NCBI RefSeq assembly: GCF_003481825.1
Contig: NZ_QULW01000021.1
Coordinates: 1-64,000, forward strand
Direction of reading: 5' to 3'
DNA length: 64,000 nt
Source of the DNA: Clostridium sp. OM02-18AC
GTDB taxonomy: Bacteria > Bacillota > Clostridia > Lachnospirales > Lachnospiraceae
Position numbers and translations under genes: made by a program
The notes under the pieces: generated by a model
Databases searched by the model: none
Seen by the model: the letters and a program-made list of their open reading frames with translations, nothing else
What the model was told of the DNA's origin: nothing
Shown: piece by piece, positions 1-7,846 of the stretch
How the letters are laid out: every line of letters begins with the position of its first letter
How positions within the stretch are numbered: the stretch's first letter is position 1

Positions 1-62
1 ACTACGGAGCTATGCTTCGTAATCAGATGCTCGGTAATTCAATTGCCGATGTAGTTCACTGA
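1..62 (+). CDS. Possible 3' end of an upstream gene (partial)
   Basis: One forward frame is open from the window edge to a TGA at 60-62 and reads ...YGAMLRNQMLGNSIADVVH. The stop lies 14 bases before the prepilin start, as expected for the last codons of an upstream gene in the same operon. Nineteen residues are too few to assign a family, and other frames are also partly open. Confidence 0.3.
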   Translation, partial: YGAMLRNQMLGNSIADVVH

Positions 63-76
63 ACAGGAGACGCAAG

Positions 77-472
77 ATGAAGACACAGAAGAGAGACAGC
101 GGCTTTACACTGGCAGAATTATTAATTGTGGTTGCAATTGTTGGTATTCTTGTAGCAATTTCCATTCCGGTTTTCACTTCACAACTGCATAAAGCGAAGG
201 TTGCAACGGACGAAGCAAACCTCAGAAGTTACTACTCGGTGTTGATGGCAGATTATCAGGCAACTGGGAAATATGATTATGATCCATCCATTACTGATGA
301 TATGTGGAAGAACATTTCTGATACGATTAATTACAAAGATGGAACAACAGTAAAACTGAAAGCAGGTCAGTTTTCTGTCATCCGACCATCCGAAATAAAA
401 CCTAAGTTTTCAGGATATCAAATTTATTATTTTTGCGATGGGTATTCTCGAACTTTTGGAGCAAAGAATTAA
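77..472 (+). CDS. Prepilin-like protein with type IV pilin N-terminus
   Basis: This 131-residue protein starts with a short basic leader, then a class III signal: G before F, E at +5 (GFTLAELLIVVAIVGILVA) and a hydrophobic helix of about 20 residues. That is the type IV pilin/pseudopilin signature cut and N-methylated by prepilin peptidase. The remaining 100 residues are a short globular domain with charged helix start (QLHKAKVATDEANLRSYY), as in minor pilins and ComG or T2SS pseudopilins. An AGGAG site lies just upstream of the ATG. No pilus motor, platform or peptidase gene is in view, so its assembly partners must be upstream or elsewhere. A terminator follows directly. The fold class is clear; the role (pilus, competence, secretion) is inference. 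Confidence 0.85.
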   Translation: MKTQKRDSGFTLAELLIVVAIVGILVAISIPVFTSQLHKAKVATDEANLRSYYSVLMADYQATGKYDYDPSITDDMWKNISDTINYKDGTTVKLKAGQFSVIRPSEIKPKFSGYQIYYFCDGYSRTFGAKN

Positions 473-484
473 AACATATAAAAG

Positions 485-520
485 TGGCAGGGATAGGCAA
501 CCATAATCCCTGCCATTTTT
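485..520 (+). terminator. Rho-independent terminator after the prepilin gene
   Basis: A perfect 10-bp stem, TGGCAGGGAT (485-494) with ATCCCTGCCA (506-515), is followed by TTTTT. It lies 13 bases after the prepilin stop codon. Confidence 0.9.
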
Positions 521-612
521 GCCCACCATGAGAATCATAAAAATAGGGCAATTTAGAATCCCTCTTGCGACTTTACACAGAATCTGTTATGATTGAGAAC
601 AGATGTTTGCAC

Positions 613-709
613 ACGCCGATATCCTTTTTACTGGTATTTTTGACAAACTTTTATAAGATATAACAATTTTTTACTATTTTATAAGAAGTAAAAAGGATGT
701 TTTTGGCGT
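613..709. repeat. Inverted repeat in AT-rich intergenic region
   Basis: ATCCTTTTTACT (621-632) is repeated in exact inversion as AGTAAAAAGGAT (687-698). Outside it, ACGCC (613-617) pairs with GGCGT (705-709). The 54-base interior is very AT rich. A TTGACA-like hexamer (640-645) lies inside but has no well-spaced -10. It could be a cruciform, protein-binding or attachment-type site; nothing decides between these. Confidence 0.5.
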
Positions 710-790
710 TTTATTTTACAAGCTGTTTCCCATATTCTTTTTAGAAACTGAAAAAGGGGAAGAAAAGAAGCAGAAAAGGAGCAGAGGAAA

Positions 791-1315
791 ATGAAATTAA
801 AAAATGAGATACGGGTTTATTTTGATATGGATGGCACGATTGCAAAGTGGCGTAATGTTCCAGTTGAGGAAACAAGAAAGCCAGGATATTATGCAGATTT
901 GGAGCCAGAAGTGGAACTGCTGGATTTCATGCGTGATGCAATGAAAGCTGGTGAGAACATTTATATTTTGTCCTCTTACTATACAGACACCAGGGCGCTT
1001 CTGGAAAAGAAAAAGTGGCTTGACAAATATCTTCCTGAGATTGATTCTGCGCACTGCCTGTTTGTTCCGTATGGAAAGAATAAAGCGGAGTTCATTGAAG
1101 CTATGCTGCATCGGAAACTCAGTACGGCGGATATCCTCATTGATGACCATACGCCGAATCTGCACCGCTGGGAGGAAGCAGGCGGTCTTGGCGTGAAGTG
1201 GCTGAACGAGATTAATGGTAATAATGGTCGCTTTGAGGGTGCACGTGTTGGCAGTGCAGAGGAATTAAGAGCGGTTCTGGATGCAGAAATGGAGAAGAAA
1301 GCATCTGGGTTTTAA
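791..1315 (+). CDS. HAD-family 5'-nucleotidase-like phosphatase
   Basis: The 174-residue protein begins with the HAD motif I FDMDGT (both Asp present), followed by motif II-like ILSSYY and motif IV-like ILIDDHTPNL. The order and length match the compact NT5C/5'-(deoxy)nucleotidase group of HAD hydrolases, which dephosphorylate nucleoside monophosphates in the cytoplasm. Related genes are often carried on Clostridial integrative elements. An AGGAG/GAGG ribosome binding region lies directly upstream, after about 270 bases of AT-rich non-coding DNA. It ends about 100 bases before a strong promoter, so it is probably transcribed separately from the next gene. The substrate is not determined by the sequence. 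Confidence 0.75.
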   Translation: MKLKNEIRVYFDMDGTIAKWRNVPVEETRKPGYYADLEPEVELLDFMRDAMKAGENIYILSSYYTDTRALLEKKKWLDKYLPEIDSAHCLFVPYGKNKAEFIEAMLHRKLSTADILIDDHTPNLHRWEEAGGLGVKWLNEINGNNGRFEGARVGSAEELRAVLDAEMEKKASGF

Positions 1316-1418
1316 GCTGGAAAAGTTAGAAAGAGACCATACCGCTTTTTTATATTGGATAAAGGTATTTTGTGCCGGAAAAAGTCGTTTTCCGTTTCAT
1401 ATCTATCATGTTAATGAA

Positions 1419-1447
1419 TTGACACTCCCTTGCGGGGGGGGTATAAT
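1419..1447 (+). promoter_or_regulatory. Strong sigma-A promoter for the REC-GGDEF-EAL gene
   Basis: TTGACA (1419-1424), a 17-base spacer and TATAAT (1442-1447) match the vegetative consensus exactly. Transcription would start near 1454, which rules out the upstream in-frame start at 1281 and supports the ATG at 1488. Confidence 0.9.
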
Positions 1448-1487
1448 GTTTAGTATATTTACAATTTCAGAAAGACGGGAACTATAT

Positions 1488-3626
1488 ATGACAAATGCCC
1501 CCAAAAACAAACACGAGAAAAACATAGCAGTCGACAACGAAATCGTCGTCGTTTCTGATATCATCAATGTACTTGGAGAAGATTTTAGTAATATCTATTG
1601 TGTGAGCCGGGATGGTGAAAGTGTAGATATTTACCGATATGAAAATGCCGATGTCGGTGTAAAAGAAGTTTTGCATGAGGAAGAACCATACAAAATTGCG
1701 ATGCAACGTTATATAGATGCCAATGTGCTGCAGGACGATAAAGAAAAAATGGAAGTTGCCACGAAACTTGACAATGTCTGCCGGCAGCTGCAGCATGCTT
1801 CGCAGTTTACGATTCATTACCGTGTAAAACGAAATAATGAAATATCATTTTACCGTATGAAATGTGCCAGAATGGGAGATGCTGACACATTCCAGAGAAT
1901 TATCTTTGCTTTTGCAAGTGAGGACAAAGATGTCCGGCTGAATGAACTTGGAATCATGATGAAATTCAGTGGAGCAACAGGGAAACGAAAAATCCTGATC
2001 GTAGAGGACGATGCGTTAAATCGGGAAATGTTAAGTGCTCTTCTGGAAGACCGTTATGAAATTATCACGGCGCAGAATGGGAAAGAGGGCTATCAGCTGC
2101 TGTCGGATCATTATAAGGAATTGTCCCTGGTTTTGCTGGATGTTCAGATGCCTGTCATGAATGGCTTTGAATTTTTAAAGAAAGTAAGGGAAGATGCATT
2201 GCTTTCTTCTGTGCCCATCATCGTTATTACGGTAAAGGATGGAATTGATACAGAATTATTGTGCCTGGATATGGGAGCATCTGATTTTATCACGAAACCT
2301 TACAATTCCGATATCATCCGGAAAAGAATCCGCAACGTGATCCGCCTGAAGGAATCATCCCTGACGCTGGAGGCAGTAGAACGGGATGAACTCACAGGAT
2401 TTTATACAGAACAGGCATTTTTACATTATGCGAAACAGATCATGAGTTTCAAGCCAAACAAGAAAATGCAGATCATTGTGGCAAAGATCAAAGATTTTAA
2501 GCTGGTGAACAGCATTTACGGGACAAAACGTGCGGATGAATATTTATGCTATCTGGCATCCTGTTACAGTGAAAAATTAGAAGATGGACTGATTGCGCGG
2601 AAAGGGAGCACTTCTTTTGTCTGTATGTTTTACGGGGATGAAAAACTGGATCATTTGAAACTGGTCGATACGGCCAATAAGATTGCAGCGAATGCACCCA
2701 TTCATGGTGTCAAGGTAAAATATGGCATTTATGAAGATGCAGACCATGACCTGCCGATCTCAACGATGTGTGATTATGCGTCACTGGCTATCGAAACCAT
2801 TATGGAAAGTTATGACTCGGATGTCGCATACTATACGGAAGATGTGGCTTTAAAACGGATCCGTGATCAAATTATGGAAAATAGTTTTGAAAGTGCGATT
2901 GAAAACCAGGAGTTTACGGTTTATTACCAGCCGAAAATTGATATCCTCACGGAACAGGTTGTTGCAGCAGAAGCCCTGGTCCGGTGGAAACGACCGGATG
3001 ACACCATGGTGCCGCCGGGAAGATTTATCCCTATTTATGAAAAAGATGGTCAGATTGAAAAACTGGATGAGTATGTCTTTAAGAAGGTCTGCCAGTTACA
3101 GAAAAAAATGATCCATTCACAAAAACCGTTATTATCGATTTCTGTAAATCTTTCCAGGTCCAGTATCCTCCGGGATGGAGTCGCAGAGCAATACATCAAT
3201 ATTGTGAAAGAAAATGAGATTCCGTTTTCCTGTGTTCCACTGGAACTTACAGAATCGGCTGCGATTTATGGGGAACGGCTTCGCAAGACAGCCGGACAGC
3301 TGGTAGAATCAGGATTCAAACTGCATATGGACGATTTCGGATCGGGGTATTCCTCCATGATCAGCTTAAACCAGCTGCCGTTTAGTGCTTTAAAGATTGA
3401 TAAAAGCCTGATCGACCATATCTGTGAAGCAAAGGGGAAGACGTTAGTAGAGCAGGTCATCATGCTTGCGAAATTGCTGAATATGAAGGTCGTTGCGGAA
3501 GGAGTAGAAACAAAAGAACAACTGGAGATATTGAAAGAATTGAAATGCGATGAGATTCAGGGCTTTTATTATGCGAAACCAATGCCGGAAGATGAATTTA
3601 TCGCATATGTACAAAAGAAACGATAA
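1488..3626 (+). CDS. Response regulator with REC, degenerate GGDEF and EAL domains (c-di-GMP phosphodiesterase)
   Basis: A 712-residue cytoplasmic protein. Residues 1-160 are an uncharacterised, possibly PAS-like sensor region. A receiver domain covers about 167-290 (KRKILIVEDDA, phospho-acceptor Asp218 in LLDVQMP, Lys270 in FITKP). A GGDEF-like domain (about 295-450) has RKGSTSFV where GGDEF is expected, so it should not make c-di-GMP. The C-terminal EAL domain keeps its key residues: EALVRW, VNLS, ELTE, DDFGSGYSS, LKIDKSL, AEGVE and QGFYYAKP. An active phosphodiesterase gated by phosphorylation is therefore likely. No cognate histidine kinase is adjacent, although a kinase receiver fragment lies directly downstream. 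The start at 1488 is chosen because a consensus promoter lies just upstream. Confidence 0.9.
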   Translation: MTNAPKNKHEKNIAVDNEIVVVSDIINVLGEDFSNIYCVSRDGESVDIYRYENADVGVKEVLHEEEPYKIAMQRYIDANVLQDDKEKMEVATKLDNVCRQLQHASQFTIHYRVKRNNEISFYRMKCARMGDADTFQRIIFAFASEDKDVRLNELGIMMKFSGATGKRKILIVEDDALNREMLSALLEDRYEIITAQNGKEGYQLLSDHYKELSLVLLDVQMPVMNGFEFLKKVREDALLSSVPIIVITVKDGIDTELLCLDMGASDFITKPYNSDIIRKRIRNVIRLKESSLTLEAVERDELTGFYTEQAFLHYAKQIMSFKPNKKMQIIVAKIKDFKLVNSIYGTKRADEYLCYLASCYSEKLEDGLIARKGSTSFVCMFYGDEKLDHLKLVDTANKIAANAPIHGVKVKYGIYEDADHDLPISTMCDYASLAIETIMESYDSDVAYYTEDVALKRIRDQIMENSFESAIENQEFTVYYQPKIDILTEQVVAAEALVRWKRPDDTMVPPGRFIPIYEKDGQIEKLDEYVFKKVCQLQKKMIHSQKPLLSISVNLSRSSILRDGVAEQYINIVKENEIPFSCVPLELTESAAIYGERLRKTAGQLVESGFKLHMDDFGSGYSSMISLNQLPFSALKIDKSLIDHICEAKGKTLVEQVIMLAKLLNMKVVAEGVETKEQLEILKELKCDEIQGFYYAKPMPEDEFIAYVQKKR

Positions 3627-3755
3627 GTTCGAAAATGCCGTTAGAGCCTTATTCTGGCTGCCGGTATGAATGCACATATTGCAAAGCCGATCGGGGTGCA
3701 AGAGCTGATACAGGTTCTGTCGGTTTACTTGCAAACAGATGCAAAACAATATTAA
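3627..3755 (+). pseudogene. Remnant of a hybrid histidine kinase receiver domain C-terminus
   Basis: Immediately after the previous stop, two frames together spell a typical REC ending. FENAVRAL is read in one frame (3628-3651). LAAGMNAHIAKPIGVQELI and a short tail are read in another, ending at TAA 3753-3755. GMNAHIAKPI is the signature seen near the end of receiver domains fused to sensor kinases. No start codon or upstream receiver sequence remains, and the frame change marks it as decayed. It suggests that a kinase gene here was lost by deletion. Confidence 0.75.
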
Positions 3756-3765
3756 GAAAGATCAA

Positions 3766-3804
3766 TAAAAAATGAGAACGCAGTTTTTTATGCGTTCTCA
3801 TTTT
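3766..3804. terminator. Bidirectional terminator
   Basis: A 12-bp perfect stem, AATGAGAACGCA (3771-3782) with TGCGTTCTCATT (3791-3802), is flanked by an A-run on the left and T-run on the right. It separates the forward REC-EAL gene from the reverse-strand DUF362 gene and can serve both. Confidence 0.9.
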
Positions 3805-3845
3805 GGCTATATATCCGACAGATTATATATGAAAGAAGACTATGC

Positions 3846-4949
3846 TTACTTCCAGTTATCTTTCAGGAATTCGACAATATCTGCTGCTTTTGGCGGGCAT
3901 CCGGTGAGGCTCTTCTCACAGCACTTGGTGCAGCGACCGACACCGATCTTTGCACATCCTTCCGGCATGTTCTGATATCCCTGACCGATGGCAACGGACG
4001 GAAGACCGCGGCGCAGGTAACCAGCATCGTTTAAACGGTCCAGAGCGTAGATCAGGGAACCGTAGCAGGCACTGCAGGCATCCTTCGGCTCGGTGTAGGC
4101 TGCCAGCTTCTGAACACGGTGAGTCATGCGGAATTTGACTCCGGCCTGATCGGGCTGGTTTAAGTAGATCATGTTCGCATGTGCGGTATCACTGCTTCCA
4201 ACACCAAGTTTTTCCGCAAGCGGAATGTACGGAACATCCTGGATGGAATAGCCCATGCTGTCGCAGACAAAGGAATCGCAAAGCACCGGATCTTTGAAGC
4301 CGAGAACACGGTTCATGACAACCGGGTTTCCGCCCTCCTCGAAGTCCAGATCGCCGCAGATATTATCTACCAGGATAAAGTCGTTGCGGGCGATCGTATT
4401 TAAGTGTGCGATCGGCTTATGAAGTCCCATGGTATGAAAATGCCGTTTTTCCTGGTTCGGGATTACACCCTTGTTGTTCTTTAAGGCACAGGTTACGGTA
4501 GTCTGGCAGTGACCCTTTAAGACCGGCATATTGATCATGTAATCGACAGCAGCTGCTTTGTCACAGAGTTTGATTTTCATTCCTGCTGCATCGTATTCTT
4601 TCCAGGTATCGCGCTGAAGGTCAACAAACGGAACATGGTAACGGTCGCAGACCATGTCATAGCCTGCTGCGCGGAATGCTTCCCCGGTACGGTCTCCAAC
4701 CCAGGAGCCTTCCATAATGGTAATATTCTCAAAGCCATGCTCCTGCAGATATTCAATGACACCGGCAAGAAGCTCACTGTGGGTGGTCGCGCCACTGGAA
4801 GGAGCTTTTGCGGTAACCAGGTTCGGTTTTAAAGCGATCTTTTTCTTTTTATCACCGATGTCCTCTGCAACGTTGGCTGCTTCCATGACTTTTTTTGCCA
4901 TCTGCTTGTAATTGGTTCCATGTATCAGGATAATGTCATTTTTTTTCAT
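3846..4949 (-). CDS. DUF362 domain protein with Cys-rich C-terminus
   Basis: This 367-residue soluble protein has the DUF362 pattern: an N-terminal nucleotide-like beta strand (IILIHG), KPNLV, then GSWVGDRTGEAFRAAGY, VLKGHCQTTVTCALKN and NKGVIPNQEKRHFHTMGLH. The C-terminus carries two Cys clusters (CSACYGSL and CAKIGVGRCTKCCEKSLTGCPP), suggesting metal or Fe-S binding, though spacing is not a textbook 2x[4Fe-4S] ferredoxin. DUF362 proteins are widespread in anaerobes and their reaction is mostly unknown. An AGAGGA site precedes the ATG. It stands alone, with the glycyl-radical fragment divergent from it 60 bases away. Family assignment is firm; function is not. Confidence 0.85.
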   Translation of the reverse strand: MKKNDIILIHGTNYKQMAKKVMEAANVAEDIGDKKKKIALKPNLVTAKAPSSGATTHSELLAGVIEYLQEHGFENITIMEGSWVGDRTGEAFRAAGYDMVCDRYHVPFVDLQRDTWKEYDAAGMKIKLCDKAAAVDYMINMPVLKGHCQTTVTCALKNNKGVIPNQEKRHFHTMGLHKPIAHLNTIARNDFILVDNICGDLDFEEGGNPVVMNRVLGFKDPVLCDSFVCDSMGYSIQDVPYIPLAEKLGVGSSDTAHANMIYLNQPDQAGVKFRMTHRVQKLAAYTEPKDACSACYGSLIYALDRLNDAGYLRRGLPSVAIGQGYQNMPEGCAKIGVGRCTKCCEKSLTGCPPKAADIVEFLKDNWK

Positions 4950-5008
4950 TAGAATTTCCTCTCTTTGCTGAATTTGATTCTCATTTATTATACAGCGCTC
5001 GTCGGATT

Positions 5009-5242
5009 TTGAAAAGAGAAAGTCGAAACATAGAAAGTGTGATCCGGGAATATGTACAGCATGATGTACAGCATATCCAGATCAATCTAGTGGATGATAA
5101 GACATTGCGGGCAGCACAGGAAAATCCTGAGAATTACCGGAATATCCTTGTTCGCGTAGCCGGATATATGGCTTATTTTACGGAACTGGATAAGACGGTA
5201 CAGGATGCGATCATTGCGAGAACTGCGCATCTGGCATCATAG
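5009..5242 (+). pseudogene. Isolated glycyl-radical domain (gene remnant or stand-alone subunit)
   Basis: The frame encodes about 77 residues that match the extreme C-terminus of pyruvate formate-lyase-type glycyl radical enzymes: HIQINLVDDKTLRAAQ, then NILVRVAGYMAYFTEL (radical Gly in RVAGY) and VQDAIIARTAH. A complete enzyme has about 700 more residues before this point, and none are present. The only early start is TTG at 5009 with no convincing ribosome binding site; GTG at 5039 is an alternative. The simplest reading is the 3' stub left by a deletion. The other is a GrcA/YfiD-like spare domain that repairs damaged enzymes, since the radical motif is intact and no stop interrupts it. GrcA itself is longer, about 127 residues. 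Confidence 0.6.
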
Positions 5243-5293
5243 GTGGAACTTCATTTGCATTCCGAAAAGGATCTATATCAGGGATGCTAATAC

Positions 5294-5322
5294 TTGACAA
5301 AACACCCGAATCTGCGTATAGT
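5294..5322 (+). promoter_or_regulatory. Promoter of the thiD-tenA-thiZXY operon
   Basis: TTGACA (5294-5299), a 17-base spacer and TATAGT (5317-5322) lie just upstream of the TPP aptamer. Confidence 0.85.
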
Positions 5323-5345
5323 ATTATTTGTAAAGAAAATAGAAC

Positions 5346-5443
5346 ATAAGTACCGGGGAGCCTGTGGAAACAGGCTGAGAGCTGGCTGTGAGACCGCCAG
5401 GACCCGTATACCTGATTTGGATCATGCCAACGTAGGAAGTGAC
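5346..5443 (+). ncRNA. TPP riboswitch (thi box)
   Basis: The conserved thi-box blocks appear in order: GGGGAGCC, CAGGCTGAGA, GACCC, ACCTGATTTGGAT and CATGCCAACGTAGGAAG. This aptamer binds thiamine pyrophosphate and normally lowers expression of the genes behind it. A terminator hairpin follows at 5461, so control is probably by premature termination. The stretch 5243-5611 otherwise holds only the promoter, this RNA, the terminator and a GC-rich leader hairpin near 5553-5577 (GGCGG...CCGCC) just before the thiD ribosome binding site. Confidence 0.95.
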
Positions 5444-5460
5444 TGTGACTGGATAAAAAC

Positions 5461-5507
5461 AGAAAGTGGAATTGCGTCCCTGCGCGGTTTCACTTTTCTT
5501 TTTTTAC
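5461..5507 (+). terminator. Riboswitch expression-platform terminator
   Basis: AGAAAGTGGAA pairs with TTTCACTTTTCT across a GC-rich loop and is followed by a run of seven T. Its position directly after the thi box fits TPP-induced termination. Confidence 0.75.
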
Positions 5508-5611
5508 GGTTCATGAAGGTGTGCCCGGCAACTCTTTTTCTTTGCGGCGGTGCATTGGGGGCACCACCTTGAGCCGCCTAAAAAATATGGATGCATGAGA
5601 GGAGTTTCATC

Positions 5612-6427
5612 ATGAAAATGAAAACAGCATTAACGATCGCTGGAAGTGATTCCAGCGGAGGCGCCGGAATCCAGGCTGACTTAAAGACCATGACTGCAAA
5701 TGGTGTTTATGCCATGAGTGCAATTACTGCGCTGACAGCCCAGAATACGACCGGAGTCCAGGGAATCTTTGAAGTAACACCCGAGTTTTTGAAGCAGCAG
5801 ATTGACAGTGTCTTTACGGACATCCGCCCGGACGCGGTGAAGATCGGCATGGTTTCCTCTGCAGGCCTCATTCAGGCGATTGCAGAAAAAATGAAAGAAT
5901 ATAAAGCAGAAAATATTGTAGTAGATCCGGTGATGGTGGCAACCAGCGGCGCAAAACTCATTAGTGACGATGCCATCGGAACCTTAAAGGAGTGTCTGTT
6001 CCCGCTTGCAACGGTTCTGACACCAAATATTCCGGAAGCAAAGGTGCTTTCCGATATGGATATCACCACGGCAGAGGAAATGATCGAAGCAGCGAAAAAG
6101 ATCAGTGAGACGTATCACTGCGCCGTTCTTTTAAAGGGCGGTCATCAGTTAAATGATGCGAATGACCTGTTATACCGGGATGGCGGATACCGCTGGTTTA
6201 ATGGAAAACGGATTGATAACCCGAATACCCATGGCACCGGCTGCACCTTATCCAGCGCCATTGCCTCCAATCTGGCAAAGGGATATGATCTGGATACCGC
6301 AGTAGAGCAGGCAAAGGCATACATCTCCGGCGCACTTGCTGCCATGCTGGATCTGGGAGCCGGCTCCGGCCCGATGAATCATGCATTCGAATTTTGCGGC
6401 AAAGGCTTTGCCAAGGAGGAAGCATGA
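5612..6427 (+). CDS. thiD: Hydroxymethylpyrimidine (phospho)kinase ThiD
   Basis: A 271-residue ribokinase-fold kinase, the usual ThiD length. It opens with ALTIAGSDSSGGAGIQADLKTM and carries VKIGMV, VVDPVMVATSGAKL, LTPNIPEA, LLKGGH and the C-terminal anion-hole motif NTHGTGCTLSSAIA. ThiD phosphorylates HMP to HMP-P and then HMP-PP, the pyrimidine half of thiamine. The ATG at 5612 is preferred over 5591 because GAGAGGAG lies at the right distance. Its last four bases overlap the tenA start (ATGA). As first gene behind a TPP riboswitch it should be repressed when TPP is plentiful. Confidence 0.95.
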   Translation: MKMKTALTIAGSDSSGGAGIQADLKTMTANGVYAMSAITALTAQNTTGVQGIFEVTPEFLKQQIDSVFTDIRPDAVKIGMVSSAGLIQAIAEKMKEYKAENIVVDPVMVATSGAKLISDDAIGTLKECLFPLATVLTPNIPEAKVLSDMDITTAEEMIEAAKKISETYHCAVLLKGGHQLNDANDLLYRDGGYRWFNGKRIDNPNTHGTGCTLSSAIASNLAKGYDLDTAVEQAKAYISGALAAMLDLGAGSGPMNHAFEFCGKGFAKEEA

Positions 6428-7092
6428 GTATGACACCGACCGAGAAGCTTTTAGAGTCTGTAAAAGACATCTGGGCAGGGTACCATAACCATCCGTTTGT
6501 GACTGGGATCGGTGATGGTAGCCTGGACCAGAAAAAATTCCGCTATTATATGATACAGGATTATCTGTATCTGATCGATTATACCAGAGTCTTTGCCATT
6601 GGTGCGGCCAAGGCAAAGGACTTAACCGTGATGAAGCTGTTTGCAGCCTATACACATAACATTTTAGACGGGGAGATGGACATTCACCGCACTTACATGA
6701 AACGGCTCGGCATTACCCAGGAAGAGGCAGAAACCACCCCGGTATCCCTTGATAACCGTTCTTATACCTCCTATATGTTAAGGGCAGCTTATGAAGGGGG
6801 AGAAGCAGAGGTTATGGCAGCCATCCTTTCCTGTGCATTAAGCTATGAGGCGATCGCAAAGGAACTTGTGCAGCATAATCCAAATGCGAAGGATCATCCG
6901 TTTTACGGAGAGTGGGTATCCGGCTATGCGAGCGATTCCTACCACGAGGAAAATGAGACCCTGATCTGTTTGATGGACCGCCTTGCTGCAGAGTGTACTC
7001 CGGCACAGATGGACCATCTGATTGATATTTTTAAAGTCTGCTCCCGTTATGAAATGGCGTTCTGGGACATGGCATGGGAAATGAGGGATTAG
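6424..7092 (+). CDS. tenA: Thiaminase II / aminopyrimidine aminohydrolase TenA
   Basis: A 222-residue all-helical TenA family protein. Visible family residues are Asp46 in YYMIQDYLYL, the nucleophile Cys137 with Tyr141 in SCALSYEAI, and the C-terminal Glu in CSRYEMAFWDMAW. TenA hydrolyses aminomethylpyrimidine, a breakdown product of thiamine, to HMP. That product is the substrate of ThiD encoded just upstream. The start is the ATG overlapping the thiD stop, with AAGGAGGAAGC before it. The following thiZ starts one base after its stop codon region, so the genes are co-translated. Together with thiXYZ this is the classical base-salvage set. Confidence 0.93.
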   Translation: MSMTPTEKLLESVKDIWAGYHNHPFVTGIGDGSLDQKKFRYYMIQDYLYLIDYTRVFAIGAAKAKDLTVMKLFAAYTHNILDGEMDIHRTYMKRLGITQEEAETTPVSLDNRSYTSYMLRAAYEGGEAEVMAAILSCALSYEAIAKELVQHNPNAKDHPFYGEWVSGYASDSYHEENETLICLMDRLAAECTPAQMDHLIDIFKVCSRYEMAFWDMAWEMRD

Positions 7093-7093
7093 G

Positions 7094-7846
7094 ATGCTGG
7101 AATTTGATCATGTGTGTTTCCAGTACGATACCGATGCGTATCCGATCATGGACCAGCTGTCCTTTCAGGTACAGGATGGCGAATTTGTCTGTGTGATCGG
7201 CGCATCTGGATGTGGAAAAAGTACGATCTTCCGACTGGTTAACAAGCTTCTTTCCCCGGATCAGGGAACCATCCGGGTCAATGGGAATCCGATTGAAACA
7301 CAAAAAAACTATTGTGGCTATATGCCGCAGCATGACCTTTTGTTTCCGTGGAGAACAGTGAAAGAAAATATTATGCTTCCGCTTGAAATCCAGGGTGGGA
7401 TTTCGAAAGCAGAAATGGAAAAACGGGCAGAGAAAGCGTTGGTCTCGGTCGGTCTTTCCGACTGGGGAGAGAAAAGTCCGAGAGAACTTTCCGGCGGCAT
7501 GCGTCAGCGGGCAGCTTTTGCGCGGACCGTTCTGACCGGCTCGGATCTGCTGCTTCTCGATGAGCCATTTTCCGCACTCGACTATCTGACACGCCTTTCC
7601 ATGCGGGAGTGGCTGTTAAAACAGTGGGAACAGGACCAGAAAACGGTATTATTTATCACCCACGATGTAGAAGAGGCGCTTTTCTTATCCGGCAGGATCC
7701 TGGTGGTCGAGGAAACACCGATGACCCACCTGCGCTCCATTGAAGTTCCGGCCGCCTATCCGCGGACCCTGGAGGAACTGGCACGTCCGGAAATCCTTAC
7801 ATTAAAAGAAGAACTGATCCAGATGTTAAGGAGGAACCAGGCGTGA
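7094..7846 (+). CDS. thiZ: ABC transporter ATPase for thiamine pyrimidine precursor (ThiZ)
   Basis: A 250-residue ATPase with Walker A GASGCGKST, Q-loop (YMPQHD), signature LSGGMRQR, Walker B LLLLDEPF and the switch His in FITHDVEEAL. It resembles the NitT/TauT/SsuB group of importers. It sits between tenA and a matching permease behind a TPP riboswitch, which points to ThiZ, the energy unit for import of HMP or formylaminopyrimidine. Its stop overlaps the GTG start of the permease. Confidence 0.9.
   Translation: MLEFDHVCFQYDTDAYPIMDQLSFQVQDGEFVCVIGASGCGKSTIFRLVNKLLSPDQGTIRVNGNPIETQKNYCGYMPQHDLLFPWRTVKENIMLPLEIQGGISKAEMEKRAEKALVSVGLSDWGEKSPRELSGGMRQRAAFARTVLTGSDLLLLDEPFSALDYLTRLSMREWLLKQWEQDQKTVLFITHDVEEALFLSGRILVVEETPMTHLRSIEVPAAYPRTLEELARPEILTLKEELIQMLRRNQA

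Noticed and set aside
1281..1487. N-terminal extension of the REC-EAL protein
   Set aside because: A consensus promoter at 1419-1447 lies inside the extension and the encoded residues are not domain-like.
5294..5572. 92-codon forward frame
   Set aside because: It runs through the promoter, TPP aptamer and terminator, which explain the sequence fully.
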